Shown here: positions 35,501 through 43,397 of the stretch, piece by piece
Layout of the letters: every line of letters begins with the position of its first letter
Numbering within the stretch: the stretch's first letter is position 1
Source of the DNA: Chryseolinea lacunae
Lineage (GTDB): Bacteria; Bacteroidota; Bacteroidia; Cytophagales; Cyclobacteriaceae
Assembly: GCF_016735595.1 (NCBI RefSeq)
Contig: NZ_JAERRB010000001.1
Span: forward strand, 1,364,001 to 1,428,000
Direction of reading: 5' to 3'
DNA: 64,000 nucleotides
Made by a program: the position numbers and the translations under genes
The notes under the pieces: generated by a model
The model's database searches: none
What the model was told of the DNA's origin: nothing
What the model saw: only the letters and a program-made list of their open reading frames with translations

Positions 35501-36842
35501 AATGCAACGTAGCCCGCACGTGCATGCCCTGCTTTGTTTGTGTGATTGACGACGAATAGCGCACGGCCGTGCGATCAACCCAAACCTGCCCCGTTGCGTG
35601 CAGCCGGTCATAACGTCCGGCCACGTGCACGGTGCCACGCAGGGCACATTCTTTTTCTGCTGTCGCGCGCGTCATCCCAAACCAACCGGCCAGTTTTCGC
35701 GACGATGTGTAAAGGGACGTCACCTTTAGATCGATGCTGTCGCGCAGGCCGCCGATGCCCACAAATCCATTTCCAACAAACGAACCATAGCGGTCTGGCG
35801 TCAGGGCCGCGTCGCTAAACATGAGCCGCCCGTGGTGATAAGACGCGCCGCCCTGAAAATCCACACGGGTGTCGGACGGCAACATGCTTTTCCACGACGG
35901 AAAAAAGAAAAGCAACAGATTGGTATTAAAATACGAAGGCTTGAACACCGTGCCTACTTCCACGCTCCCGTCGCGATGAGCAATCGCTACTTTCGACGTG
36001 GCCACCTGCAGCCCGGGCAACACAAGCGACAGGTTGTTGATGGCCGCGTCGTCCTGGCCATTCACCGTCACGCGGTCGGAAGCGAAGTGCACATCAAGCG
36101 AATCCTGATAACGAAACTGCAGCTCGCGCAACGACACGTCTACCTGCTCCGGAGTGTTCGCCCCGCCAAACAGCAGGCTCAGGTTGCTCACCACATAGGG
36201 CTTGCCGCCATAATCAATAGCTATGCCGCAGTCGTCAAATTTCGCATAGCGGATGGCAAAACGCGGAAGCGATGAGAGCAAGAATGTTTTTTCTCCAGCG
36301 CCTGCTTGGCTATTGCCGTGCACATATTGTCCATCAAACCGGCTCGCCTTGTTTATCAGCGAATCGATGGAAAGGCTATCCTGAAAACGAAGACCGGCCA
36401 GGCGCACATCGCCCAGCAGCAGCCTCGAAAAGTTGGAATCGCTGCGAAGCGATATCGCGATGTTCTTCAGACGCACGCGGTCAAACACCATGCCGGGAAG
36501 CGTGGCCAGGCTATCGCCACTTTGAGAAGATGCCCGTACGTCGGCGGTAGCGTTCGCGATGGTTAAAAAATTGCCATGGATGTTTCCATGCAACAGTGCG
36601 CCCCACGACCAGTTTGCTTCCACCGTGTCGGCTTTCACGGTGAGGGAGGCCTGGTGCACAGACAGGCCGCGCACGTATAGTGTTGAAGGGAACCGGAACG
36701 AGGCACGATCATAGGCAATGCCATAGCGTGTCAGCAAATACAAACCCGTGGTAGCGGCTATCACGCACAGCAACACCACGCACGCCAGCGCCCACGCCAG
36801 GCGTTTCAGAAATAAGCGCATCGCAGGAGACGAAGTATCCAA
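32532..36842 (-). CDS. tamB: TamB-family translocation and assembly module protein (DUF490)
   Basis: A 1436-residue protein: one N-terminal inner-membrane helix (about 16-36, WALACVVLLCVIAATTGLYL), a very long beta-rich middle made of repeating short strands (taco-shaped AsmA-like fold) and the C-terminal DUF490 region (about 1150-1430), with NPLMESLVTKMNEIASR and SLSNIKVEYVLREDPTVTLQSSR. It spans the periplasm and joins the outer-membrane TamL, encoded downstream with ATGA overlap. The length is usual for the family in Bacteroidota. Confidence 0.92.
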   Translation of the reverse strand: MDTSSPAMRLFLKRLAWALACVVLLCVIAATTGLYLLTRYGIAYDRASFRFPSTLYVRGLSVHQASLTVKADTVEANWSWGALLHGNIHGNFLTIANATADVRASSQSGDSLATLPGMVFDRVRLKNIAISLRSDSNFSRLLLGDVRLAGLRFQDSLSIDSLINKASRFDGQYVHGNSQAGAGEKTFLLSSLPRFAIRYAKFDDCGIAIDYGGKPYVVSNLSLLFGGANTPEQVDVSLRELQFRYQDSLDVHFASDRVTVNGQDDAAINNLSLVLPGLQVATSKVAIAHRDGSVEVGTVFKPSYFNTNLLLFFFPSWKSMLPSDTRVDFQGGASYHHGRLMFSDAALTPDRYGSFVGNGFVGIGGLRDSIDLKVTSLYTSSRKLAGWFGMTRATAEKECALRGTVHVAGRYDRLHATGQVWVDRTAVRYSSSITQTKQGMHVRATLHSPQLSVSDFATGLNSDLKLAGASVVTNTDFAKGKLSSLTLQLRSDSMLLNNAWFVAPHAAARYTPKMTTLALQSQPVQLELELAGNVMRQAEMDFRGKVDYSVSLSARSSPTGIHSIFRGTYSPVENRRALAIQLDTLRMTGADSHDAFVTTGSFALAEQPGQMLTTRLALENVLWFDALLHRDALSWDWKSAWMGHRPTTFPQARAQLSVTADSTLIWELTGQRGKLAIEKAVIESTAENVHADFVIRGAEWAGYAGQDLAGNIDYSSGHLDSHVTALSLTTPFTLIDSADLSVDTRRDSVFAVGLRASLPELEQRLNVSATLSVLSDGYTLAFGGMDLQFGGTRWNTQQSSFLQVNRALDSFSGNLVVANKQQRIRVEGSNNELRMNVDSLDIHPLATALSPDVPLSGVLNAQAVCNIREQRYTWSGTVMHAQIDTVMLGDLHIEGENSRELLQAKALLTQRAGRCVATLQRTLAQPLAFDLLLEQIDLHQLTSLLPWHASDLHVSGVVNGRVAGTYDSTWHAGGFVVFPDTEVRLPRYDLHFKTKNDSVRVKDGRVMLNHFTLLDEHDHAVTLEGGVNLDAGTLDLAVKSDRFRLLDETQERAVVRGVVDVACDVRVSGSGGQYSVSGRVATLHGAAVTYLYKNQVSLDDREREIEFVEFGKEKTEAHVVPRSRRRSTPVAWNVELDVGTIDATILFSEAEQEHIKTTAQGKLFFKTGNSAMPFAYGGIESNAGNILYHTPMISDLRFTIERAAVRWAGELNRPLITFSGSEVFRLAPSEISSLWTNTSDRWPIAVVATINDQPLDDLTLTLDLTSTNNQVADWIRSQPADSRQANALALMIRGRINTSGASEVNPLMESLVTKMNEIASRNIKGADVSFYDDSRVATDGNGPTNRLGYMMSRGILNKKIKLSMGGNVDLTGGNSSLSNIKVEYVLREDPTVTLQSSRASVYTGVIDGMVDESSVGVTYVRRFRNFLSRYRKPKKP

Positions 36843-36908
36843 AGGGTTTGGGTCGGTTCGGGTCAGACGACTACTAACAAGTTACGCATTCTGGCCAATC
36901 GTTTTGTG

Positions 36909-37625
36909 CTAATGTAAATTTATCGCCGCCCCCAGGCCCAGGTTCACAAACGACAGATTGAAGTACGAATGAACGCTTTCCAAATTCGCCACCGAAGAAC
37001 TCACTTTTTCGCGTGCCGCCGAATAGTTGGCAAAGGCCACCAGGCTCACGCGTGGCGACAGTGTATACTCCCCGTTGCATCCCAGCAAAAACGTGAAGTT
37101 GGGATCGGTGTGAAACTGCACGTCGGCCGTGGTGAGCAGCTTTGCCTGGTTGTCATAAAATGAAAGGTTCAGCGCATCGATGTTGGTCAGCAAAAAACCA
37201 ATGCCCGTTTTGATGCCGATGCGAAGCGATGGTGACGCGGGAATATAGAACGTGGGGCCGAGGGTGACCAGCAACGGATGAAAGCTGGCTTTTGAAACCC
37301 GCGCATTCACATCGAGCGCCTCAGAAAGTTCGGCCGACATCGCATCGTTGTCGATAGGATTATTTTGATAGGAGGTGTGGAGGTTCAACGCAAAAAATGT
37401 TGGCCATGACTTGAGTCGCAGTTCATACTCCAGCATCACGCCCCATCCGGATTTAGCGGCGCTGCCGTCGTCAGCAGACGTGGAGCGATACTTGCCCAGC
37501 GGCACCGACGAAAAAAGGCCGGCGGTGAGTTTGCCTTGCGCGCCGGCTCCATATCCGGCCAACACAAACGCAATCGATAGCAATAGTTGTTGAATTAGAG
37601 AACGGATGACGCGCGTTTTTTTCAT
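36909..37625 (-). CDS. Outer-membrane beta-barrel protein, paralogue of the gene at 27052-27762
   Basis: 238 residues from the ATG at 37625 (longer frames upstream have no signal peptide). Signal peptide ends near GYGAGAQG; then about eight strands with GLFSSVPLGKYRST, KSGWGVMLEYEL and LLVTLGPTFYIP in the same places as in the other paralogue. It precedes tamB on the same strand by about 66 bases and may be co-transcribed. The paired occurrence on both sides of the MscS/TamL/TamB genes suggests duplication before or with the locus. Confidence 0.8.
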   Translation of the reverse strand: MKKTRVIRSLIQQLLLSIAFVLAGYGAGAQGKLTAGLFSSVPLGKYRSTSADDGSAAKSGWGVMLEYELRLKSWPTFFALNLHTSYQNNPIDNDAMSAELSEALDVNARVSKASFHPLLVTLGPTFYIPASPSLRIGIKTGIGFLLTNIDALNLSFYDNQAKLLTTADVQFHTDPNFTFLLGCNGEYTLSPRVSLVAFANYSAAREKVSSSVANLESVHSYFNLSFVNLGLGAAINLH

Positions 37626-37844
37626 AGCAGACCAATTGTGATTCCAAGGTAGGGCATGGGCGCGAATAACCCAACACAGCGGCACCCCTAAGTTGTTTTT
37701 ACAAGGCCGGCGATCTTTGGGCATCTGCAGGCTTTTTCTTAGTTTCAGGCTGCCAAAAATCGAACGGCAACACCTCGGCCCGAAGTGGGTTGCATGCCCG
37801 GGTGTTTGAAGGTTCAACAGGCACAAAACGTTTTCGAAACATCC

Positions 37845-39071
37845 ATGACAAAACACTTTTTGCTTGCCCTCTTGCTTTTCAGCGCAGCCCTTTCCTCTGC
37901 CCAAAACATCGCCACGGCTCCCACCTTTCGCGCGCCCGCCCAAACCCTCCCCGCATGGCAGCGCCACCCACTCAGCCTGCACCAGCACAATGTTTTGCTT
38001 CTGAAAGACACTTCAAACACCATGAAGAAGCTCAACAGCATGAACACCTTCATGCAGTGGTATATGATTTACTTTCCCGTGCCTTTTGGGTCGTATAGCA
38101 AAGAGACCAGCTGGTTGTTCGGGCTCAGCAAATACAACGCGTTCAAAATTCGCCAGGATGCGCACGACACCATTGTGCAGCCTTCAAGCATCTCGGCTTT
38201 TGGATACTACACGCTGAACACACAATATAAAATGGTGCTGGAATCGAACCTGATGCTGAAGCACAACAAGGCCATCTGGAAAACCGACCTCATCTATATC
38301 TACTATCCGCTGCTTTTCTATGGCGTGGGCAACCAAACCAAGCTGGAACAACAACGCGTGCTCAACACGCTCAACTTCCAATTCAGCACCTTCTATCTTT
38401 TCAGGGTCTGGAAGAAGTGGTATGTTGGCCCGACGTTCGACTACTACAACTACAAACAGGTTGAACTATCGGAGCTCTCGCGTGTGTTTGCCGGCGATTC
38501 TGCCGCGGTTATCCATGCCGTGGGACGACAGTCTGGTCTGGGGCTAAAGATTTCGATGGAAGGACGCGACAACCGGCTCAATGCAAAGCGTGGTTTTTTC
38601 TTCGACGCCAGCTATCAGTTCTTTGACAAATCGCTGGGCAGTCAGTATAACTACGACTACTTTCAACTCGACGCGCGCTACTACTTTCGTTTGACTAAAA
38701 AAATAGTGCTGGCCTCGCAGCTGCGCACCGAATCGAAACAGGGCGATGTGCCCGTGCAGTCGCTGGCTTTCCTCGGCGGTGACTACTTTATGCGCGGCTC
38801 GTACCTGGGCCGCTATCGCGACAACGTGTCGGTGATTGGCCAAACCGAAATGCGCTTTCCCCTCTTCTGGATTTTTGGCGGCACAGCGTTTGGAGGACTG
38901 GGCCAGGTGGCCCCGGACTATAGCAAACTCAACATGAGCTCGTTTCACAGCAACTATGGTGTGGGCCTGCGCCTGCAAGTTGACAACGCACACGACATCA
39001 ACCTTCGCTTCGACATGGGCTTTAGCGGCGACGAAGCCTTGTTTATTATGAATTTCTCTGAAGCGTTCTAG
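37845..39071 (+). CDS. Omp85-type surface antigen (BamA/TamA-like barrel) without POTRA domains
   Basis: About 408 residues from the ATG at 37845, which opens a signal peptide (MTKHFLLALLLFSAALSSAQ). A 16-strand barrel follows directly; no POTRA repeat is visible. SLAFLGGDYFMRGSYLGRYRD (about 310-330) contains the GG-x4-RGS/Y motif of Omp85 loop 6, and the end is DEALFIMNFSEAF. Barrel-only Omp85 proteins are common in Bacteroidota; several are linked to lipid or patatin-type functions. Divergent from the small barrel/TamB unit. Confidence 0.85.
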   Translation: MTKHFLLALLLFSAALSSAQNIATAPTFRAPAQTLPAWQRHPLSLHQHNVLLLKDTSNTMKKLNSMNTFMQWYMIYFPVPFGSYSKETSWLFGLSKYNAFKIRQDAHDTIVQPSSISAFGYYTLNTQYKMVLESNLMLKHNKAIWKTDLIYIYYPLLFYGVGNQTKLEQQRVLNTLNFQFSTFYLFRVWKKWYVGPTFDYYNYKQVELSELSRVFAGDSAAVIHAVGRQSGLGLKISMEGRDNRLNAKRGFFFDASYQFFDKSLGSQYNYDYFQLDARYYFRLTKKIVLASQLRTESKQGDVPVQSLAFLGGDYFMRGSYLGRYRDNVSVIGQTEMRFPLFWIFGGTAFGGLGQVAPDYSKLNMSSFHSNYGVGLRLQVDNAHDINLRFDMGFSGDEALFIMNFSEAF

Positions 39072-39079
39072 CAGAAGAT

Positions 39080-39871
39080 TTATTCGCCGTCTTGCTCTGG
39101 CAAGGATTGCAGAAACCGATTCACCGTTTCCTTGTTAGACAGCACTACAATTCCTGTGATGCCAAAAATTAACGGCGAAAGTGCAAGCAGCACACCCACC
39201 GCAGCATTCCACGGATCGCGCGCGTTGCCCGGAACCGACAAATTCATCATCACCGAAAAATCAAAAAGCCCGTGCACGACCATGGCCGGCACCAGGCTAC
39301 GCGTTTTGACGCGGATGGCCAGAAAAAGCAATCCTGAAAAGGCCGCCATCACCGCCTGGGCCACACTGCTCCGCAGCTGGCCCGTCACCAGCGTATTCAA
39401 CACATGGACACCGCCAAAAAAAACCGACACCAACACCACCACCCATAAAAATCTGATGCGGCCTACATGTGCCCCAAAAACATAGCCGCGAAACATCATC
39501 TCTTCCGAAAATCCCACCAGCGCGGTGTTCACCAATATCCATTTGAAGTTATCTGCATTGTTAAATCCGCCACCAAACGCGACATGTATCAGTACAGTTG
39601 TGATAACAACTGCCGGGTAGATAAGCAGCCAGGCGCCGTGAAGAAATGGCGTTGTTAAACCGGCAGCTCTTCCATGGCGTGTCAGCACTGTGAAGGCCAA
39701 AAGCACCAGGCATGCAGACAGGATAGGCCACGACAAGGCTGCGTCGATGGTATTGAGCAGGGTTGTGTCGTGATGTTCGCCCATAAACATCGGGAAGACT
39801 ATACATCCTATCCAGACAAGCAGCAGGGCCAGCACCTTACCGATGGGAAGGGCGCGTGATGTGTTATTCAC
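39080..39871 (-). CDS. CPBP-family intramembrane metalloprotease (CAAX-protease-like)
   Basis: A 263-residue protein with about eight membrane helices. Active-site motifs are complete: SEEMMFRGY (Glu123, Glu124, Arg128), GGVHVLN (His156, Asn159) and VVHGLFDF (third His). CPBP proteases cut prenylated or other membrane-linked proteins; in bacteria some are involved in bacteriocin immunity or in regulation. The gene is convergent with the Omp85 gene (8 bases between stops). Substrate unknown. Confidence 0.9.
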   Translation of the reverse strand: MNNTSRALPIGKVLALLLVWIGCIVFPMFMGEHHDTTLLNTIDAALSWPILSACLVLLAFTVLTRHGRAAGLTTPFLHGAWLLIYPAVVITTVLIHVAFGGGFNNADNFKWILVNTALVGFSEEMMFRGYVFGAHVGRIRFLWVVVLVSVFFGGVHVLNTLVTGQLRSSVAQAVMAAFSGLLFLAIRVKTRSLVPAMVVHGLFDFSVMMNLSVPGNARDPWNAAVGVLLALSPLIFGITGIVVLSNKETVNRFLQSLPEQDGE

Positions 39872-39903
39872 TAGCGCTATGCATTTACAGTATGATCAAA
39901 AAA

Positions 39904-40254
39904 CTAGTCCGCCGCCTTTTCATACTCCAGCCTGCCCGTCATGTCGTTGTTGATGACACGGCGTTTGGCGTCGAAATATTCAATCGTGAACTTAACCTTT
40001 ATGATGCTAATCTTCACCGTCAGCACTTTGTTGTCGTCTGAAAGTTTCCACTTTCCGTTACTCGTTTTGCTACCCACAATGCCTTCAAATTTGCCATCGT
40101 CAAAAAATACCTGGTAGGTATCATCCTTTATTTCCTTATCAACACCATCCTTGGTTTCTTTCACGAGCTTCCATTTTCCAATAAGCTCTTTCGATGTTTG
40201 GGCATTTACAGACACAGCGCCCAGAAACAGTAGTGATGCGATCAGTAATTTCAT
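39904..40254 (-). CDS. Small secreted lipocalin-like protein
   Basis: A 116-residue protein with signal peptide (ends near SVNAQ), then LIGKWKLVKETKDG (about 24-37), the Gly-x-Trp start of the lipocalin-like family, and eight or so short strands (GKFEGIVG, NGKWKLSDDN). Proteins of this size are very common in Bacteroidota and bind small hydrophobic molecules or nothing known. It lies 32 bases before the CPBP gene (downstream on minus) and may share its transcript. Confidence 0.78.
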   Translation of the reverse strand: MKLLIASLLFLGAVSVNAQTSKELIGKWKLVKETKDGVDKEIKDDTYQVFFDDGKFEGIVGSKTSNGKWKLSDDNKVLTVKISIIKVKFTIEYFDAKRRVINNDMTGRLEYEKAAD

Positions 40255-40385
40255 TGTGATAGTTTTTTGTTTTACATTTTCGATATGTGCAAAATACTAT
40301 TGGCACGGCTAAAAACAAAGCTTGCACACACAACCTGAGCAGCCTTGCCCCATGGGGAATTGTCTTTATTGCGGTATATTGGTTA

Positions 40386-40402
40386 GCCGTTGCTGCAACG
40401 GC
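40386..40402. promoter_or_regulatory. Short hairpin in the leader of the first terC gene
   Basis: GCCGTTG, loop CTG, CAACGGC, a perfect 7-bp stem ending 9 bases before the ATG at 40412. It would occlude the ribosome-binding region. I looked for the conserved loops of the yybP-ykoY manganese riboswitch, which often controls terC genes, and did not find them. Confidence 0.3.
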
Positions 40403-40411
40403 CCCGCACAT

Positions 40412-41344
40412 ATGAATGACACGGCAATTCTTTGGATCGTTTTCAACCTCTTTGTGCTGGCGATGCTGGCCCTTGACCTGGGTGTGTTTCATCGAAAATC
40501 ACACGACGTAACAACGAAGGAGGCCCTTGCCTGGACAGGCGTGTGGGTGAGCCTGGCATTGCTTTTCAACGTTTTTCTGTATTACTATTTCGACAAAGAC
40601 ACCGCCGTTCAATTCTTCACCGGCTACCTGATTGAAAAGTCGCTCAGCGTCGACAACATCTTTGTCATCATCATGATCTTTTCCTATTTCAACGTGCCCA
40701 GCGCCTATCAGCACAAAGTATTGTTCTGGGGCATTTTGGGTGCCCTGGTGATGCGGGTCATTTTTATTCTATCGGGGGTCGAACTCATTCACAGATTCCA
40801 TTGGCTTATCTACATTTTTGGAGCTTTCCTTGTCATCACCGGAATTCGCATGCTGTTTTCGGGAGATGAAAAAATAGAGCCCGAGAAAAATCCCTTGGTG
40901 AAGCTGGCCCACAAACTATTTCCGTTCACGCCAACCTTTGAAGGCGATCTGTTCTTTGTGAAACGCGACGCCAGACTATGGGCCACACCACTGTTTCTGG
41001 TGGTGATCTTAATTGAGGCGACAGACCTCATTTTTGCAGTGGACTCCATCCCCGCCATCATCGCCATCTCCGACGATCCCTTCATTGTGTACACCTCCAA
41101 CGTATTTGCCATCCTTGGTTTGCGTTCGCTATACTTTGCGCTCTCGGGAATCGAGAAATATTTCAAGTATCTGAAATATGGTCTTTCGGCCATCCTCATT
41201 TTTGTTGGTGTGAAAATGAGCATCACCGATCTCTACAAGATCCCGACCAATTTGTCGCTCGTTGTCATTATCGCCATACTCATCATTGCCATGCTGGCGT
41301 CTGTGTTGGCGCAAAAGAAAACGCAAAACGTTAATCGCGTCTAA
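40412..41344 (+). CDS. TerC-family integral membrane protein (first of two paralogues)
   Basis: 310 residues from the ATG at 40412; the longer frame upstream has no membrane pattern. About nine helices. TerC markers: EALAWTGVWVSLAL, EKSLSVDNIFVIIMIFSYF, IEATDLIFAVDSIPAI (acidic residues of the ion path) and SNVFAILGLRSLYFAL. Members export Mn2+ or other cations, some to load exported enzymes; tellurite resistance is a side effect. No tellurite cluster is nearby. A close paralogue is encoded at 58564-59475. Confidence 0.9.
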   Translation: MNDTAILWIVFNLFVLAMLALDLGVFHRKSHDVTTKEALAWTGVWVSLALLFNVFLYYYFDKDTAVQFFTGYLIEKSLSVDNIFVIIMIFSYFNVPSAYQHKVLFWGILGALVMRVIFILSGVELIHRFHWLIYIFGAFLVITGIRMLFSGDEKIEPEKNPLVKLAHKLFPFTPTFEGDLFFVKRDARLWATPLFLVVILIEATDLIFAVDSIPAIIAISDDPFIVYTSNVFAILGLRSLYFALSGIEKYFKYLKYGLSAILIFVGVKMSITDLYKIPTNLSLVVIIAILIIAMLASVLAQKKTQNVNRV

Positions 41345-41397
41345 CCAAATGACGCACTTTTTGTCGGCGATGGGAGTGTTTTAGGAGGAAGGCGTTG

Positions 41398-41610
41398 CTA
41401 ATTCTGCAGCGCCTCACAATCATAGCCATTGCGCCTCAGAAGTTGAATGACGGCCTGCTCATTTTCTATTTTACTATCAACGCGCAAAACTTTGTCGCAA
41501 TCGTCGAGGTCGAACGTCCATTTTGCGTTTTCCAAACGTTCTTGCAGCACAGGCTTCAATCGCTGAACATCTGCCTGGGTTGCTACCGAGGTTTTGAATA
41601 CATAGATCAC
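41398..41610 (-). CDS. Small HMA-like protein of unknown function
   Basis: A 70-residue protein with the beta-alpha-beta-beta-alpha-beta order of heavy-metal-associated (HMA) domains (MIYVFKTSV, LQERLENAKWTFDLDD, VLRVDSKI, AVIQLLRRNGYDCEAL) but without the CxxC of metal carriers; Cys occurs only at DDCDK and YDCE. Similar short proteins recur in Bacteroidota, function unknown. It follows the siderophore-interacting gene by about 20 bases on the same strand. Confidence 0.7.
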   Translation of the reverse strand: MIYVFKTSVATQADVQRLKPVLQERLENAKWTFDLDDCDKVLRVDSKIENEQAVIQLLRRNGYDCEALQN

Positions 41611-41630
41611 GGCGGTTGGTTTTAGTTTTT

Positions 41631-42311
41631 TTATAGTCCCTTCTTTCCCTCAAGCCAATAGCCTTGAGAGAATATTTTTCCGGTGGTTAAATTCTTCAAC
41701 CCCTTTCTGAACACATGAACCGACTTTGCATTCCCCGTTAAAATAAAGTTGGCGGTCGGCATGTCAGGATAGTGTGGAATGGAAGATGGCCCCTTGGGAA
41801 GCACTGTGTAGTTCTCAAAGCCCAGCAACGGAAGCACCTGTTCATTTTCACGGCCCAGCGCGAAGTAGAATTGAAATTGATGTTGATTTTCTTTCAGCAC
41901 CCGAAGAAACGAACACGCCAGACCCAACGATGTTTCATCTCCAAAAATCACTTGTTGTTTTACAGCGGGTTCGTAAAACTTTTTGCCCCTTGGATCGCTG
42001 ATAAACAATTCGTCGCCCACGTTAAGACTGTTAATGAAATTGCTTCCCACGCCGTGGCCATGAATGTGAAAGATCATATCCAGAGTGCCGTCCTTTGCAT
42101 TGTGGCCGGCGACCGTATAGTTTCTGTATTCCGTTTCGCCTACGCGAATCACGTTGGCATAGCCAATCTGGAGGTTCATCTTTGATAGGTCACCCCGAAA
42201 ACGAATCTTCTTTATTTGCGGACTGAGATAGGTGGTTGCTAGCACCCTGAAGTTTGGGCGGAGCGAAGCCTCAAACAAGTTTCCTATCCACTTCGGTATT
42301 GTTGAAATCAT
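41631..42311 (-). CDS. Siderophore-interacting protein (FAD-dependent ferric reductase type)
   Basis: 226 residues from the ATG at 42311. Ferredoxin-reductase fold: FAD-binding barrel with the flavin motif YRNYTVAGHN (Arg-x-Tyr-Thr) at about 61-70, FHIHGHGVGSNFINSLNVGDELFISDPRG, then a nucleotide-binding part (QQVIFGDETSLGLACSFLRV; the GDETSL motif is characteristic of this family). Such enzymes reduce ferric siderophores to free the iron in the cytoplasm. An AraC-family gene precedes it on the same strand and is the likely regulator. No siderophore transporter adjoins. Confidence 0.9.
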   Translation of the reverse strand: MISTIPKWIGNLFEASLRPNFRVLATTYLSPQIKKIRFRGDLSKMNLQIGYANVIRVGETEYRNYTVAGHNAKDGTLDMIFHIHGHGVGSNFINSLNVGDELFISDPRGKKFYEPAVKQQVIFGDETSLGLACSFLRVLKENQHQFQFYFALGRENEQVLPLLGFENYTVLPKGPSSIPHYPDMPTANFILTGNAKSVHVFRKGLKNLTTGKIFSQGYWLEGKKGL

Positions 42312-42429
42312 AGTTGTAGTCTCTACCGATCGGGAAGAACAGAAACCTCCATTCCAGCCCGATTTGTGTTGACACAAAGGACCGGCGAAAAGGAAAAGCA
42401 ATCAATGTTCATTCGTAGTAAGCATTGGA

Positions 42430-43287
42430 CTAATCGAGGTTTTTGCTCCGGAAGGTTAAGGGGCTCATCTTGGTGACTTTCGCAAACAGGCGCGAGAAGT
42501 AGGGGTAATCGTCGTAGCCCAGCTCGTCTGCAATTTCTTTTACGGTTTTGGTGGAGTGATAGAGCAGCCGCTTCGCTTCCAGAACAACGCGCTGTTGGAT
42601 GTGATGGGAAACCGATTGGCCGGTTGTGTTCCTAACACATTCGTTGAGATAGGGAATGGATATGTTGAGCATGCTGGCATAAGCCGCCGGCTTTTTGATC
42701 GTCACAAAGTTTTGCTCCAAACTGGCCTTGAAAGACTTGGCAATGATCTCAAAACGCGACAACGATTCCACGGCTCTGGACTGCGACAGGTATTGCGAGG
42801 CAATTAAGGCGACTAGCGTATTGCAACTGTCTTTTAGCAGGGAGTGGTATAGCTTTTCGTGTTTGCGTTCAGACAGTTTGATGCAAAGGGACACTGCTTC
42901 AGAAATAAGCGCAAATGTTTCCTTCTTTAACAACAAGGGCTTAACCGGTGCAATGTCACCCAACAATTTATGGTATTCGGGGGCCAGGCTTTCGTTGTTG
43001 ATTGCCAAAAAGCTGAGCGTTATGTTTTGAAACTCCCCCACCCTATGGATTTGATTGGGATGAATGTAGATAACCGATGATGGCTTGATCTTGTATTTTT
43101 GAAAATCAATCTCTATGGGTGTGCTCCCTTTTTCTTGCAAAAAGAATAAATGATAGTCGTCTCTGTGCGATTGTTCGGCTTCCTCGAAGGTATGCAGATC
43201 TTTGATGGTTGCCTTCCCCACGGCAATGCCCGCACCGAACCTTTGGGCCATGGTGTTCAGCGGGATGGATTTTGATTTTTTACGCAT
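42430..43287 (-). CDS. AraC-family transcriptional regulator
   Basis: A 285-residue protein: N-terminal cupin-like ligand domain (about 10-130) and a C-terminal double helix-turn-helix (about 185-285), with SIPYLNECVRNTTGQSVSHHIQ for the first and VKEIADELGYDDYPYFSRLFAKVTKMSPLTFR for the second HTH. Activators of this type in Bacteroidota often sit upstream of a siderophore-interacting protein or transporter and respond to small molecules. It lies 118 bases from the SIP gene on the same strand. A sequence TATATTTG on minus (43319-43326) is a likely -7 box. Confidence 0.9.
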   Translation of the reverse strand: MRKKSKSIPLNTMAQRFGAGIAVGKATIKDLHTFEEAEQSHRDDYHLFFLQEKGSTPIEIDFQKYKIKPSSVIYIHPNQIHRVGEFQNITLSFLAINNESLAPEYHKLLGDIAPVKPLLLKKETFALISEAVSLCIKLSERKHEKLYHSLLKDSCNTLVALIASQYLSQSRAVESLSRFEIIAKSFKASLEQNFVTIKKPAAYASMLNISIPYLNECVRNTTGQSVSHHIQQRVVLEAKRLLYHSTKTVKEIADELGYDDYPYFSRLFAKVTKMSPLTFRSKNLD

Positions 43288-43318
43288 CTGATCAAATCAT
43301 TGCCGGATTTAGCATGGG

Positions 43319-43326
43319 CAAATATA
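43319..43326 (-). promoter_or_regulatory. Candidate -7 box of the AraC-family gene
   Basis: On the minus strand the sequence is TATATTTG, an exact TAnnTTTG match 31 bases before the ATG. No TTG occurs at the usual upstream distance, so the -33 element is missing or weak, as expected for an activator-dependent or weak promoter. Confidence 0.4.
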
Positions 43327-43397
43327 CATTTTAAGCGTTGTGCCGTTCGAACGTATGTGTATTTTTGAAAGAACTATCAGTCACCTATCCATTGGTG

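Noticed and set aside
40300-40411. Possible yybP-ykoY manganese riboswitch before the first terC gene
   Set aside because: The conserved loop sequences of that riboswitch are missing; only a short hairpin is present. A covariance-model search would settle it.
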